Positions 45,305 to 52,939 of a stretch of DNA of 64,000 nt are shown here, in pieces (within the stretch, counting starts at the first letter, position 1; every line of letters begins with the position of its first letter). The stretch is from Bordetella petrii (lineage in GTDB: Bacteria; Pseudomonadota; Gammaproteobacteria; Burkholderiales; Burkholderiaceae_B): contig NC_010170.1 in the NCBI RefSeq assembly GCF_000067205.1, positions 4,216,001-4,280,000 of the forward strand. Direction: 5' to 3'. Below the pieces are notes generated by a model. That model saw only the letters and a program-made list of their open reading frames with translations, was not told the origin of the DNA and searched no databases. The translations under genes were made by a program, and so were the position numbers.

Positions 45305-45364
45305 TCAGGTTCTACCGCTACGCTTCGGGGTTTGCACCGCACCGACTGCGTTTTCAACATCCAT
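45305..45364 (-). CDS. Possible leaderless 19-residue micro-ORF within the small RNA
   Basis: The frame MDVENAVGAVQTPKRSGRT followed by TGA starts where the transcript is predicted to begin (7 nt after the -10 box), so it would be leaderless. No ribosome site exists. It may be chance; it is recorded because the ATG coincides with the predicted +1 position. Confidence 0.2.
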   Translation of the reverse strand: MDVENAVGAVQTPKRSGRT

Positions 45365-45370
45365 GACTGA

Positions 45371-45399
45371 ATCGTAGCGCATTGTTTTGTGCGATGCAA
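45371..45399 (-). promoter_or_regulatory. Sigma70-type promoter of the small RNA
   Basis: TTGCAT (45394-45399) and TACGAT (45371-45376) on the minus strand are separated by exactly 17 bp. The predicted start is at about 45364. Just upstream lies an A/T tract (AAAAAAATTT on the minus strand) that could act as an UP element. Confidence 0.7.
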
Positions 45400-45638
45400 G
45401 AAATTTTTTTGGGCCAGTGAGTCAAATACGCGCGGGTTGTGGCTTTGCCGCAATACCGGCTCAAAAGCAGCGCCAGCATTGGCTTCACGTTGCAGAGGGT
45501 TTTTGCCAAAAGGGTAAACCCTTGCGGGCTTACCCCTATATTTTTCAATAACTTAGCTCGGTCGCTCTGAGGTATTCCGGCTTTGGGGCGGATCAAAATG
45601 GTGCAATGCACCAAGTTTTGCCCCAGCCAGAGGCAAGG
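45400..45638. other. Non-coding spacer between small RNA and coq7
   Basis: No gene recognised. It contains the near-palindrome AAGGGT-AA-ACCCTT (45510-45523). Its first ten bases, AAGGGTAAAC, recur in the same orientation at 45126-45135 on the other side of the small-RNA gene. The stretch is notably less GC-rich than the coding regions. Confidence 0.5.
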
Positions 45639-46316
45639 TCAGATCCAGTACGCCGTGGAAGTCATGAGGCGCGACATGGCGCGCATGGCGCCACGCACCG
45701 GGGCGGGCAACGGCACGCCGCCCGCGCGCTCGGCGCTGGCGCGGTGCTGGGCTTCGTCGTCTTTCATCTGGCTGACGATTTGGCGCGAGCGCTGATCGGC
45801 CTCGGGCAGGCTGCGCAGGTGGCCATCGAGGTGGGCCTCGACCTGGCGTTCGGTTTCGGCCATGAAGCCCAGATTGCGCGCGGTGCCGGCGCAGCTGGCC
45901 AGCACCCCCAGCGTGAACGAACCCGCATACCACAGGGGGTTGAGCAGGCTGGGCCGGCTGCCCAGTTCTTCGAGCCGCCGGCCGCACCAGGCCAGGTGGT
46001 CGACTTCTTCGGCGGCGGCATGCAGCAGCAGCTCGCGCACGGGAGCCTCGCGGCATGCCGCGGCCTGCCCGCGGTAAAGCGCCTGGGCGCAGACTTCACC
46101 CACGTGGTTCACGCGCATCAGCCCGGCGGCATGGCGCTTTTGCTGGTCGGACAGCGGCGGCACGGGCTCGGCCGCGCTGGCAGGGTATGGCCGTGCGGAT
46201 GAGGCCGCGCCCGACAGCACGCGCAGCGCGCGGTCGACTTCAGCAAACAGCGGATCGAGCGGGCCGCGCCGGCGCGAGAAAGGCGTGAAACCGGAAGACG
46301 TAGAGGCAACGGACAT
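45639..46316 (-). CDS. coq7: Demethoxyubiquinone hydroxylase (2-polyprenyl-3-methyl-6-methoxybenzoquinol monooxygenase)
   Basis: Penultimate hydroxylation in ubiquinone synthesis; a di-iron carboxylate protein at the membrane. The 225-residue form starts MSVASTSSGFTPFSRRRG with AGGAG seven bases upstream; a longer start adds 17 residues. Iron ligands are visible in MRVNHVGEVCAQALY, AAEEVDHLAWC and MKDDEAQHR. It replaces UbiF in many betaproteobacteria. It is divergent from the OsmC gene. Confidence 0.95.
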   Translation of the reverse strand: MSVASTSSGFTPFSRRRGPLDPLFAEVDRALRVLSGAASSARPYPASAAEPVPPLSDQQKRHAAGLMRVNHVGEVCAQALYRGQAAACREAPVRELLLHAAAEEVDHLAWCGRRLEELGSRPSLLNPLWYAGSFTLGVLASCAGTARNLGFMAETERQVEAHLDGHLRSLPEADQRSRQIVSQMKDDEAQHRASAERAGGVPLPAPVRGAMRAMSRLMTSTAYWI

Positions 46317-46429
46317 GGAGGGCTCCTGGGTGGGGTCCCCACCCTGCTGGACGGCGGGGTTCTCCATCGGGAATTGTACGCAACAGGTATCATCGGAACT
46401 TGTCTGCGCTCAACGCTCAAGGAACCCTC

Positions 46430-46870
46430 ATGGACTGCACGATCAACTGGGGCGGCCCCGATGGCATGCTCTTCGTGGCCACCACCGGCAGCGGCCACGT
46501 CGCCACCATGGATGGCGCCGTCGACGGCGGCGGCCACAACCTGGCGCCCCGCCCCATGGAACTGCTGCTGGCCGGCACCGGCGGCTGCACCGCCTATGAC
46601 GTGGTGCTGATCCTCAAGCGCGGCCGCCATGCGGTCGCGGGCTGCAGCGTCAAGCTGTCGGCCGACCGCGCCGACACCGACCCCAAGGTGTTCACGCGCA
46701 TCCACTTCGCCTTCACCGTCACCGGCAAGAACCTGCCGCGCGCCGCCGTCGAACGCGCGGTGCAGTTGTCGCACGAAAAATACTGCTCGGCTTCGGCCAT
46801 GCTTGAAAAAACCGCCGAACTGACGTTCTCGGTGGACATCGTCGATACCCAGGAAACCCAGGCCGCCTGA
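46430..46870 (+). CDS. OsmC-family protein
   Basis: A 146-residue OsmC/Ohr-type thiol peroxidase. The two redox cysteines are recognisable in AGTGGCTAYDVVLILK and HEKYCSASAMLEK. It starts MDCTINWGG with AAGGAA just upstream. It reduces organic hydroperoxides in the cytosol (family function). Divergent from coq7; 39 bp before thyA. Confidence 0.9.
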   Translation: MDCTINWGGPDGMLFVATTGSGHVATMDGAVDGGGHNLAPRPMELLLAGTGGCTAYDVVLILKRGRHAVAGCSVKLSADRADTDPKVFTRIHFAFTVTGKNLPRAAVERAVQLSHEKYCSASAMLEKTAELTFSVDIVDTQETQAA

Positions 46871-46909
46871 TCCGGGCCCGGCCATGCCCGCCGCGGCGGG
46901 CGCGTCACC

Positions 46910-47881
46910 ATGAAACAATACCTCTCGCTCATCCAATCGATTCTCGACCACGGCTCGTGGCAGGAAAACCGCACTGGCATCCGCACGTTGTCCCTGCCCG
47001 GCGCGGCGCTGCGCTTTGACCTGCAGCAGGGCTTTCCCGCGGTCACAACCAAAAAACTGGCTTTCAAATCGGCGGTGGGCGAACTGGTGGGGTTCATGCG
47101 CGGCGCGCGCAGCGCCGCCGATTTCCGTGCGCTGGGCTGCAAAGTGTGGGACCAGAACGCCAACGAAAACGCCAATTGGCTGGCCAACCCGTATCGCGAA
47201 GGGCCCGACGACCTGGGGCCCGTTTATGGCGTGCAATGGCGCCGCTGGCCAGCCTACAAGCTGCTGCCGCTGGCCAACGATGCGCAGATCCGCGACGCTC
47301 TCGGCCGCGGCTACGCGCAAGTGGCGCAACTCGACGAGAACGGCGCGCCGCACGTGCTGCTGTACAAGGCAGTAGACCAACTGCGCCAGTGCCTGGACAC
47401 CATCCACAGCAACCCGCAAGACCGCCGCATCCTGTTCCATGGCTGGAACTGGGCGCAGATCGAAGAAATGGCGCTGCCGCCCTGCCATCTGCTGTATCAG
47501 TTCCTGCCCAACGCCACCACGCGCGAAATCTCGCTGTGCCTGTATATACGCTCGAACGACGTGGGGCTGGGCACGCCGTTCAACCTGACCGAAGGCGCGG
47601 CCCTGCTGCACCTGGTGGGCCGGCTGACCGGCTACACCCCGCGCTGGTTCTCGTACTTCATCGGCGATGCGCACATCTACGAAAACCACTTGCCGATGCT
47701 GCGCGAACAACTCACGCGCGAGCCCTACGAAGCGCCGCGCCTGGTGCTGTCCGACCGCATTCCCGACTACGCGGTCACCGGGCGCTACGAACCACAATGG
47801 CTGGAGCAGGTTGAACCCACAGACTTCGCGCTGGAAGGTTATCAGCACCATCCGGCCCTGACCGCGCCGATGGCGGTATGA
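46910..47881 (+). CDS. thyA: Thymidylate synthase
   Basis: Makes dTMP from dUMP using methylene-tetrahydrofolate. 323 residues, the long ThyA type. Catalytic Cys lies in ALPPCHLLYQF; other blocks are GPVYGVQWRRW, RSNDVGLGTPFNL and YFIGDAHIYENHL. Its TGA overlaps a following ATG (ATGA), so it is coupled to folA, which regenerates tetrahydrofolate. Confidence 0.98.
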   Translation: MKQYLSLIQSILDHGSWQENRTGIRTLSLPGAALRFDLQQGFPAVTTKKLAFKSAVGELVGFMRGARSAADFRALGCKVWDQNANENANWLANPYREGPDDLGPVYGVQWRRWPAYKLLPLANDAQIRDALGRGYAQVAQLDENGAPHVLLYKAVDQLRQCLDTIHSNPQDRRILFHGWNWAQIEEMALPPCHLLYQFLPNATTREISLCLYIRSNDVGLGTPFNLTEGAALLHLVGRLTGYTPRWFSYFIGDAHIYENHLPMLREQLTREPYEAPRLVLSDRIPDYAVTGRYEPQWLEQVEPTDFALEGYQHHPALTAPMAV

Positions 47882-48414
47882 CATCCGCGTCCGGCATCGC
47901 AACTCTCCAGAATCCGCTCATGTCCGCCCCGCCCCGCCTGACCCTGGTCGTTGCCTATTCCGATAACCGCGTCATCGGGCGCGACAACACCCTGCCCTGG
48001 AAGTTGCCCGGCGACCTGGCGCACTTCAAGCGCACCACGCTGGGCAGCCCCATTATCATGGGCCGCAAGACCTGGGAATCGCTGGGGCGGCCGCTGCCCG
48101 GGCGCACCAACGTGGTCATCAGCCGCAACCTGCGCTACGCCGCGCCGGGCGCCACAGTGGTGCCCACACTGCAGGCCGCCGTCGAGGCCTGTGGCGACGC
48201 CCCCGACGCCTATGTCATTGGCGGTGCCCAGATCTACGCGCAGGCGCTGCCGCTGGCGGCCCGCGTCATCGCCACCGAAGTGCACGCGCACGTCGAGGGC
48301 GATGCCTTCTTTCCCTACCTGCCCTCGTTCGCATGGCGCGAGGCCTCGCGCCAGCCGCAACCCGCCGAGAACGGCTACGACTACGACTTCGTCGTCTACG
48401 AACGCCAGGCCTGA
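47878..48414 (+). CDS. folA: Dihydrofolate reductase
   Basis: 178 residues from the ATGA-overlapping start, or 164 from an in-frame Met at 47920 (MSAPPRLTLVVAYS), which better matches the usual DHFR length. Motifs: VIGRDNTLPWKLPGDLAHFK with the catalytic acid and folate site, PIIMGRKTWESLG for NADPH, and YVIGGAQIYAQAL. It recycles dihydrofolate made by ThyA. Its 3' end overlaps the convergent MocR gene by 19 bp. Confidence 0.97.
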   Translation: MTSASGIATLQNPLMSAPPRLTLVVAYSDNRVIGRDNTLPWKLPGDLAHFKRTTLGSPIIMGRKTWESLGRPLPGRTNVVISRNLRYAAPGATVVPTLQAAVEACGDAPDAYVIGGAQIYAQALPLAARVIATEVHAHVEGDAFFPYLPSFAWREASRQPQPAENGYDYDFVVYERQA

Positions 48415-49823
48415 GCCGCGCGGCCGGCATCGCGCAAGAAGCTCCACAGCTGCGGCGCCTGCGAATACGCCACGTTAAAGCGTATCCAGGGCACGTCCTG
48501 CTCGGCCGGGTCGAAATACGAACCGGGCGCCAGCCAGATGCCGTCGCGCAACGCCAGCTCGGCCAGCGCGTTGGCGCCGCCGGCGTGCCGGGGCAGGCTG
48601 GCCCACACGAACAACCCGGCTTGCGGCCGCGTCCACACCCGCATGCCCAGTTCATCCATGCGTTGCCCGACGTGGGCATGGGCCTGCGCCAGGCGCTCGC
48701 GCGTGCGCACGATGTGGGCCCGGTAGCGCCCCTCCCGGATCACCTGGTGCACCACCCGCTCCATGATTTCGGGCGAGGTCAGCCCCACGGCCATCTTGGT
48801 GCGGGCGATGTCGCGCATCAGGTCGCGATGCGCCGCCACGTAGCCGACCCGCACCGACGGGCTGATCACCTTCGAATAGCCGCCCAGGTACACCACCCGC
48901 TGTCCGCCATCCAGCGCGGCCAGCAGCGGCGCGACGCCGGGCATCAGTTCGCGCGAAATATCGTCTTCGACGATCCAGAAATCGTGTTGCTGCGCCGCTT
49001 GCAGCACGCGGAACGCGTTGGCCATGCTCATGACCGCGCCCGACGGATTCTGCAGCACGGTATTGACGAACAAGGCGCGCGGCCGGTGGTCGGCCGCCAG
49101 GCGATGCAACGCGTCGCAATCCAGGCCGTCGGTCGTGCGCGGCACGCTGACCACGCGCAGGCCGGCCAGGCGCAATAACTGCAGCAGGTTGGCATAGCAC
49201 GGCTGCTCCACGGCCACGGTATCGCCGGGCCGCAGCAGCGTGCGAATCACCAGGTCCAGCCCATGCGTGACGCCCTGCGTCAGCACGACCTGGTCGGCGG
49301 CCACGTCCAGCCCGTGGGCCGCCAGGCCGGCCGCCACGGCTTCGCGCAGCGGCGCATACCCCTGGGGATGCCCATAACCGGCGATGCGCAGGGCCGGCAC
49401 CCGGCCCAGGTGCCGCAGCGCCTGGTGCAGGCCCTCTTCGTTCAGCCATTCGCCGGGCAACCATCCGCAGCCGGACTTGATGGGAATGGAGTGATCGGCG
49501 TAGATATCCGACAGCAGCCAGCCCGCGTTCAAGCGAGGCGGCTGCCAGGCCGCCGGGGCCGGCTCGGCGGCGCGCGCCCGTGCCGCCACCCGGTAGCCCG
49601 CCCCTGGCCGGGCCGCCAGCCAGCCTTGGGCCACCAGCCGGCCATAGGCGCCGGCCACGGTAAACGTGCTGACCTCGTAAGTGCGGGCAAACTCGCGCAC
49701 CGAAGGCACGGCCATGCCTGGCCGCAACACCTGGGCCTGAATCGCGCGCACATAGGCATCGACGATCTGGTCGACCAGCGTGGGGGCATGGTTGCGCGCG
49801 CGAACGGGCTGGAAATCGAACAT
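48396..49823 (-). CDS. MocR/GabR-type GntR regulator with aminotransferase domain
   Basis: About 475 residues from the ATG at 49823; a TTG 21 bp upstream is also in frame. The N-terminal GntR winged helix has VPSVREFARTYEVSTFTVAG. The C-terminal fold-type I aminotransferase domain has the PLP Lys in LGGYSKVISPSVRVGY. Such regulators sense amino compounds through PLP. It is divergent from the omega-aminotransferase and dehydrogenase genes and likely controls them, as GabR and TauR do for GABA and taurine genes. Confidence 0.93.
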   Translation of the reverse strand: MFDFQPVRARNHAPTLVDQIVDAYVRAIQAQVLRPGMAVPSVREFARTYEVSTFTVAGAYGRLVAQGWLAARPGAGYRVAARARAAEPAPAAWQPPRLNAGWLLSDIYADHSIPIKSGCGWLPGEWLNEEGLHQALRHLGRVPALRIAGYGHPQGYAPLREAVAAGLAAHGLDVAADQVVLTQGVTHGLDLVIRTLLRPGDTVAVEQPCYANLLQLLRLAGLRVVSVPRTTDGLDCDALHRLAADHRPRALFVNTVLQNPSGAVMSMANAFRVLQAAQQHDFWIVEDDISRELMPGVAPLLAALDGGQRVVYLGGYSKVISPSVRVGYVAAHRDLMRDIARTKMAVGLTSPEIMERVVHQVIREGRYRAHIVRTRERLAQAHAHVGQRMDELGMRVWTRPQAGLFVWASLPRHAGGANALAELALRDGIWLAPGSYFDPAEQDVPWIRFNVAYSQAPQLWSFLRDAGRAAQAWRS

Positions 49824-49848
49824 GGCGGATACGGCAGTCAGCAATCAA

Positions 49849-49904
49849 TACAGTATGACGGCTGTTACCTGTACAGTTAGTGAGTTTTACGTAGATTGTA
49901 TATT
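49849..49904 (+). promoter_or_regulatory. Direct repeats and -10 box in the MocR/aminotransferase gap
   Basis: TACAGT occurs at 49849-49854 and again at 49872-49877, 23 bp apart (two helical turns), in the same orientation. MocR/GabR proteins are known to bind direct repeats. TATATT at 49899-49904 could be the -10 of the aminotransferase promoter, which would place the second repeat near its -35. Confidence 0.5.
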
Positions 49905-50011
49905 TCCAGGCGGGCCGCGCACCGTCAGAATGGCTGTAATCCTGCCGTCAGTGCCGCGCCCGTGCCGTACAGGCCGCGCCCGCCATGCAGGTTCTCCCTG
50001 GAGCCCGCACC

Positions 50012-51337
50012 ATGAATGCCCCCACCGGCCTGCCCGACCTGTCCCACCTCTGGATGCCGTTCACCGCCAACCGGCAATTCAAGTCCCAACCCCGCATGCT
50101 CGCTGGCGCCAAGGGCATGTACTACACGTCGGTCGACGGCCGCCAGATCCTCGACGGCACCTCGGGCCTGTGGTGCGTCAACGCCGGCCACTGCCGCGAA
50201 GAAATCGTCCAGGCCATCGCGCGGCAGGCCGGCTCGCTCGACTACGCGCCGGGCTTCCAGCTGGGCCATCCCCTGGCCTTCGAAGCCGCCTCGGCGGTAG
50301 CGGGCCTGATGCCGCAGGGCATGGACCGCATCTTCTTCACCAACTCGGGGTCGGAGTCGGTCGATACGGCGCTGAAAATCGCCCTGGCCTACCACCGCGC
50401 CCGCGGCGACGCCCAGCGCACCCGCCTGATCGGCCGCGAACGCGGCTATCACGGCGTGGGTTTCGGCGGCATCTCCGTGGGCGGCATCTCGCCCAACCGC
50501 AAGACATTCTCGGGCGCCCTGCTGCCGGCCGTCGACCACCTGCCCCACACCCACAGCCTGGAACACAACGCGTTCTCGAAGGGCCAGCCGGCCTGGGGCG
50601 CCCACCTGGCTGACGATCTCGAACGCATCGTGGCGCTGCACGACCCGTCCACCATCGCGGCCGTCATCGTCGAACCCATGGCGGGCTCGACCGGCGTGCT
50701 GGTGCCTCCCCAAGGCTATCTCGAGCGCCTGCGCGAAATCACCGCCAAGTACGGCATCCTGCTGATCTTCGACGAAGTCATCACCGGCTACGGGCGGCTG
50801 GGCGCCGCCACCGCCAGCGAATTCTTCGGCGTCACGCCCGACCTGATCACCATGGCCAAGGGCATCAGCAACGCCGCGGTGCCGGCGGGCGCGGTGGCGG
50901 TCAGGCGCGAAGTGCACGATGCCATCGTCAACGGCGCGCAAGGCGGCATCGAGTTCTTCCACGGCTACACGTACTCGGCGCACCCGCTGGCAGCGGCCGC
51001 CATCCTGGCCACGCTCGACCTCTACCGGCGCGAGCAGCTCTTCACGCGCGCGCGCACGCTGGCCCCGGCATTCGAGGCCGCCGCCCACACCCTGAAAGGC
51101 GCGCCCAACGTCATCGACGTGCGCAACATCGGCCTGGTGGCCGGCATCGAGCTGGCCCCGCGCGACGGCGCGCCCGGCGCGCGCGCCGCCGAAGCCTTCC
51201 AGAAGTGCTTCGACAGCGGCCTGATGGTGCGCTACACGGGCGACACGCTGGCGGTCTCGCCGCCGCTCATTATTGAAGAATCACAAATCGCCGAGATGTT
51301 CCAGTCGATCGGCAAGGTACTGAAGGAAATCGCCTGA
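50012..51337 (+). CDS. Omega-amino acid:pyruvate aminotransferase (beta-alanine type)
   Basis: 441 residues, class III aminotransferase starting MNAPTGLPDLSHLWMPFTAN, with GGAG upstream. NSGSESVDTALKIAL binds the PLP phosphate, and IFDEVITGYGRLG has the PLP Asp; PDLITMAKGISNAAVPAG supplies the lysine. It converts beta-alanine or a similar omega-amino acid to the semialdehyde with pyruvate as acceptor. The next gene, 5 bp on, encodes a CoA-acylating semialdehyde dehydrogenase, which fits beta-alanine to acetyl-CoA. Confidence 0.9.
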   Translation: MNAPTGLPDLSHLWMPFTANRQFKSQPRMLAGAKGMYYTSVDGRQILDGTSGLWCVNAGHCREEIVQAIARQAGSLDYAPGFQLGHPLAFEAASAVAGLMPQGMDRIFFTNSGSESVDTALKIALAYHRARGDAQRTRLIGRERGYHGVGFGGISVGGISPNRKTFSGALLPAVDHLPHTHSLEHNAFSKGQPAWGAHLADDLERIVALHDPSTIAAVIVEPMAGSTGVLVPPQGYLERLREITAKYGILLIFDEVITGYGRLGAATASEFFGVTPDLITMAKGISNAAVPAGAVAVRREVHDAIVNGAQGGIEFFHGYTYSAHPLAAAAILATLDLYRREQLFTRARTLAPAFEAAAHTLKGAPNVIDVRNIGLVAGIELAPRDGAPGARAAEAFQKCFDSGLMVRYTGDTLAVSPPLIIEESQIAEMFQSIGKVLKEIA

Positions 51338-51342
51338 ATCCC

Positions 51343-52830
51343 ATGAAGAAGCTCACTCATTTCATCGCCGGCCAGGCCTGCGAGGGCCGCAGCGGCCGCT
51401 ACGCCGAAGGCTTCAACCCCGCCACCGGCGAGGTCAGCAGTTCCATCCCGCTGGCCTCGCCCGCCGAGGTCGACGCGGCTGTGGCCGCGGCGCGCGCGGC
51501 GTTCCCCGCCTGGTCGGAAATGCCGGCGCTCAAGCGCGCCCGCATCCTGTTCAACTTCAAGACACTGCTCGACAAGCACCAGGACGAACTGGCCGCGCTG
51601 ATCACCGCCGAACACGGCAAGGTGTTTTCCGACGCCAAGGGCGAAGTGGTGCGCGGCATCGAGGTGGTCGAATTCGCCTGCGCGGCGCCGCAACTGCTCA
51701 AAGGCCAGTACACCGACCAGATCGGCGGCGGCATCGACAACTGGAGCATGCGCCAGCCGCTGGGGGTGGTGGCCGGCATCACGCCGTTCAATTTCCCCAT
51801 GATGGTGCCTTGCTGGATGTTCCCGGTGGCGCTGGCCTGCGGCAACACGTTCATCCTGAAGCCCTCCGAGCGCGACCCGTCGGTATCGTTGCGCCTGGCC
51901 GAGCTGCTCACCGAAGCGGGCCTGCCCGACGGCGTGTTCAACGTGGTGCAAGGCGACAAGCAGGCCGTCGACGCGCTGATCGCGCACCCCGACGTCGAAG
52001 CGCTGTCGTTCGTCGGCTCGACGCCCATCGCCGAATACATCTACGCCGAAGGCACGCGCCGCGGCAAGCGCGTGCAGGCGCTGGGCGGGGCCAAGAACCA
52101 CATGGTGGTAATGCCCGACGCCAACCTCGACCAGGTCACCGACGCGCTCATCGGCGCGGCCTACGGGTCGGCCGGCGAACGCTGCATGGCCATTTCGGTC
52201 GCCGTGGCGGTGGGCGAAGTGGCCGACACGCTCATCGAACGGCTGACGCCGCGGGTGCGCGCGCTGGTCATCAAGAACGGCATGGAAGCCGATGCCGAGA
52301 TGGGGCCGCTGGTCACGGCCCAGCACCGCGCCAAGGTGGTCGGCTACATTGAAGACGGCGTGGCCGCCGGCGCGAAGCTGGTGGTCGACGGCCGCGAGCA
52401 GGCGTTCGCCGGCAAGGGCTTCTTCCTGGGCGGCACGCTGTTCGACCAGGTCACGCCGCAAATGAACATCTACCGCGAAGAAATTTTCGGCCCGGTGCTG
52501 TGCGTGGTGCGCGTGCCCGATTTCGCGGCCGCCGTGGAACTCATCAACGCGCACGAATTCGCCAACGGCGTGGCCTGCTTCACCTCCGACGGCGGCATCG
52601 CCCGCGCCTTCGCGCGGCAGATCAAGGTGGGCATGGTGGGCATCAACGTGCCCATCCCGGTGCCCATGGCGTGGCACTCGTTCGGCGGCTGGAAGCGCTC
52701 GCTGTTCGGCGACCACCACGCCTACGGCGAAGAAGGAGTGCGGTTCTATACCCGCTACAAGAGCGTCATGCAGCGCTGGCCCGACAGCATCGACAAAGGA
52801 GCCGAGTTCACCATGCCGGTGGCCAAGTAG
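51343..52830 (+). CDS. mmsA: Methylmalonate/malonate-semialdehyde dehydrogenase (CoA-acylating)
   Basis: 495 residues, ALDH superfamily. GERCMAISVAVAVG carries the catalytic Cys; GVVAGITPFNFPMMVPCWMF is the cofactor region, and INVPIPVPMAWHSFGGWK is an MMSDH signature. It converts malonate semialdehyde to acetyl-CoA (or methylmalonate semialdehyde to propionyl-CoA). It is translated with the upstream aminotransferase, so it is probably BauC-like in role. Confidence 0.93.
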   Translation: MKKLTHFIAGQACEGRSGRYAEGFNPATGEVSSSIPLASPAEVDAAVAAARAAFPAWSEMPALKRARILFNFKTLLDKHQDELAALITAEHGKVFSDAKGEVVRGIEVVEFACAAPQLLKGQYTDQIGGGIDNWSMRQPLGVVAGITPFNFPMMVPCWMFPVALACGNTFILKPSERDPSVSLRLAELLTEAGLPDGVFNVVQGDKQAVDALIAHPDVEALSFVGSTPIAEYIYAEGTRRGKRVQALGGAKNHMVVMPDANLDQVTDALIGAAYGSAGERCMAISVAVAVGEVADTLIERLTPRVRALVIKNGMEADAEMGPLVTAQHRAKVVGYIEDGVAAGAKLVVDGREQAFAGKGFFLGGTLFDQVTPQMNIYREEIFGPVLCVVRVPDFAAAVELINAHEFANGVACFTSDGGIARAFARQIKVGMVGINVPIPVPMAWHSFGGWKRSLFGDHHAYGEEGVRFYTRYKSVMQRWPDSIDKGAEFTMPVAK

Positions 52831-52939
52831 CGGGCCGCTTGCGGGCATCGCCTTATTGCCGTACGCGCATTTCTTCAGCAGAATTCTCCTATCCGGGATT
52901 CTTCCACGCGAACGCAAGCTCCTAAAGGGGATCACTCCG

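Larger units (their letters stand above)
45212..45364 (-). ncRNA. Candidate small RNA with anti-Shine-Dalgarno loop (Betaproteobacteria toxic-sRNA-like)
   Basis: A self-contained transcription unit of about 150 nt on the minus strand, with a 17-bp-spaced promoter at 45371-45399 and a strong terminator at 45212-45244. Just before the terminator the RNA forms a hairpin, CCACC/GGTGG (45264-45268 with 45249-45253), whose 10-nt loop is CTCCTCCTTT. This contains CCTCCTT, identical to the anti-SD core of 16S rRNA, and another CTCC repeat lies just upstream (45267-45274). From memory this matches the Rfam group called Betaproteobacteria toxic small RNA, said to carry an anti-SD; a covariance search is needed. 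The predicted 5' end falls at an ATG opening a 19-codon frame. Confidence 0.7.

Noticed and set aside
45205..45453. Small protein frames crossing the small-RNA gene
   Set aside because: They read through the terminator hairpin and show no family features or ribosome site.
46118..47902. A 594-codon frame antisense to thyA and the OsmC gene
   Set aside because: Both are well-supported genes on the other strand.
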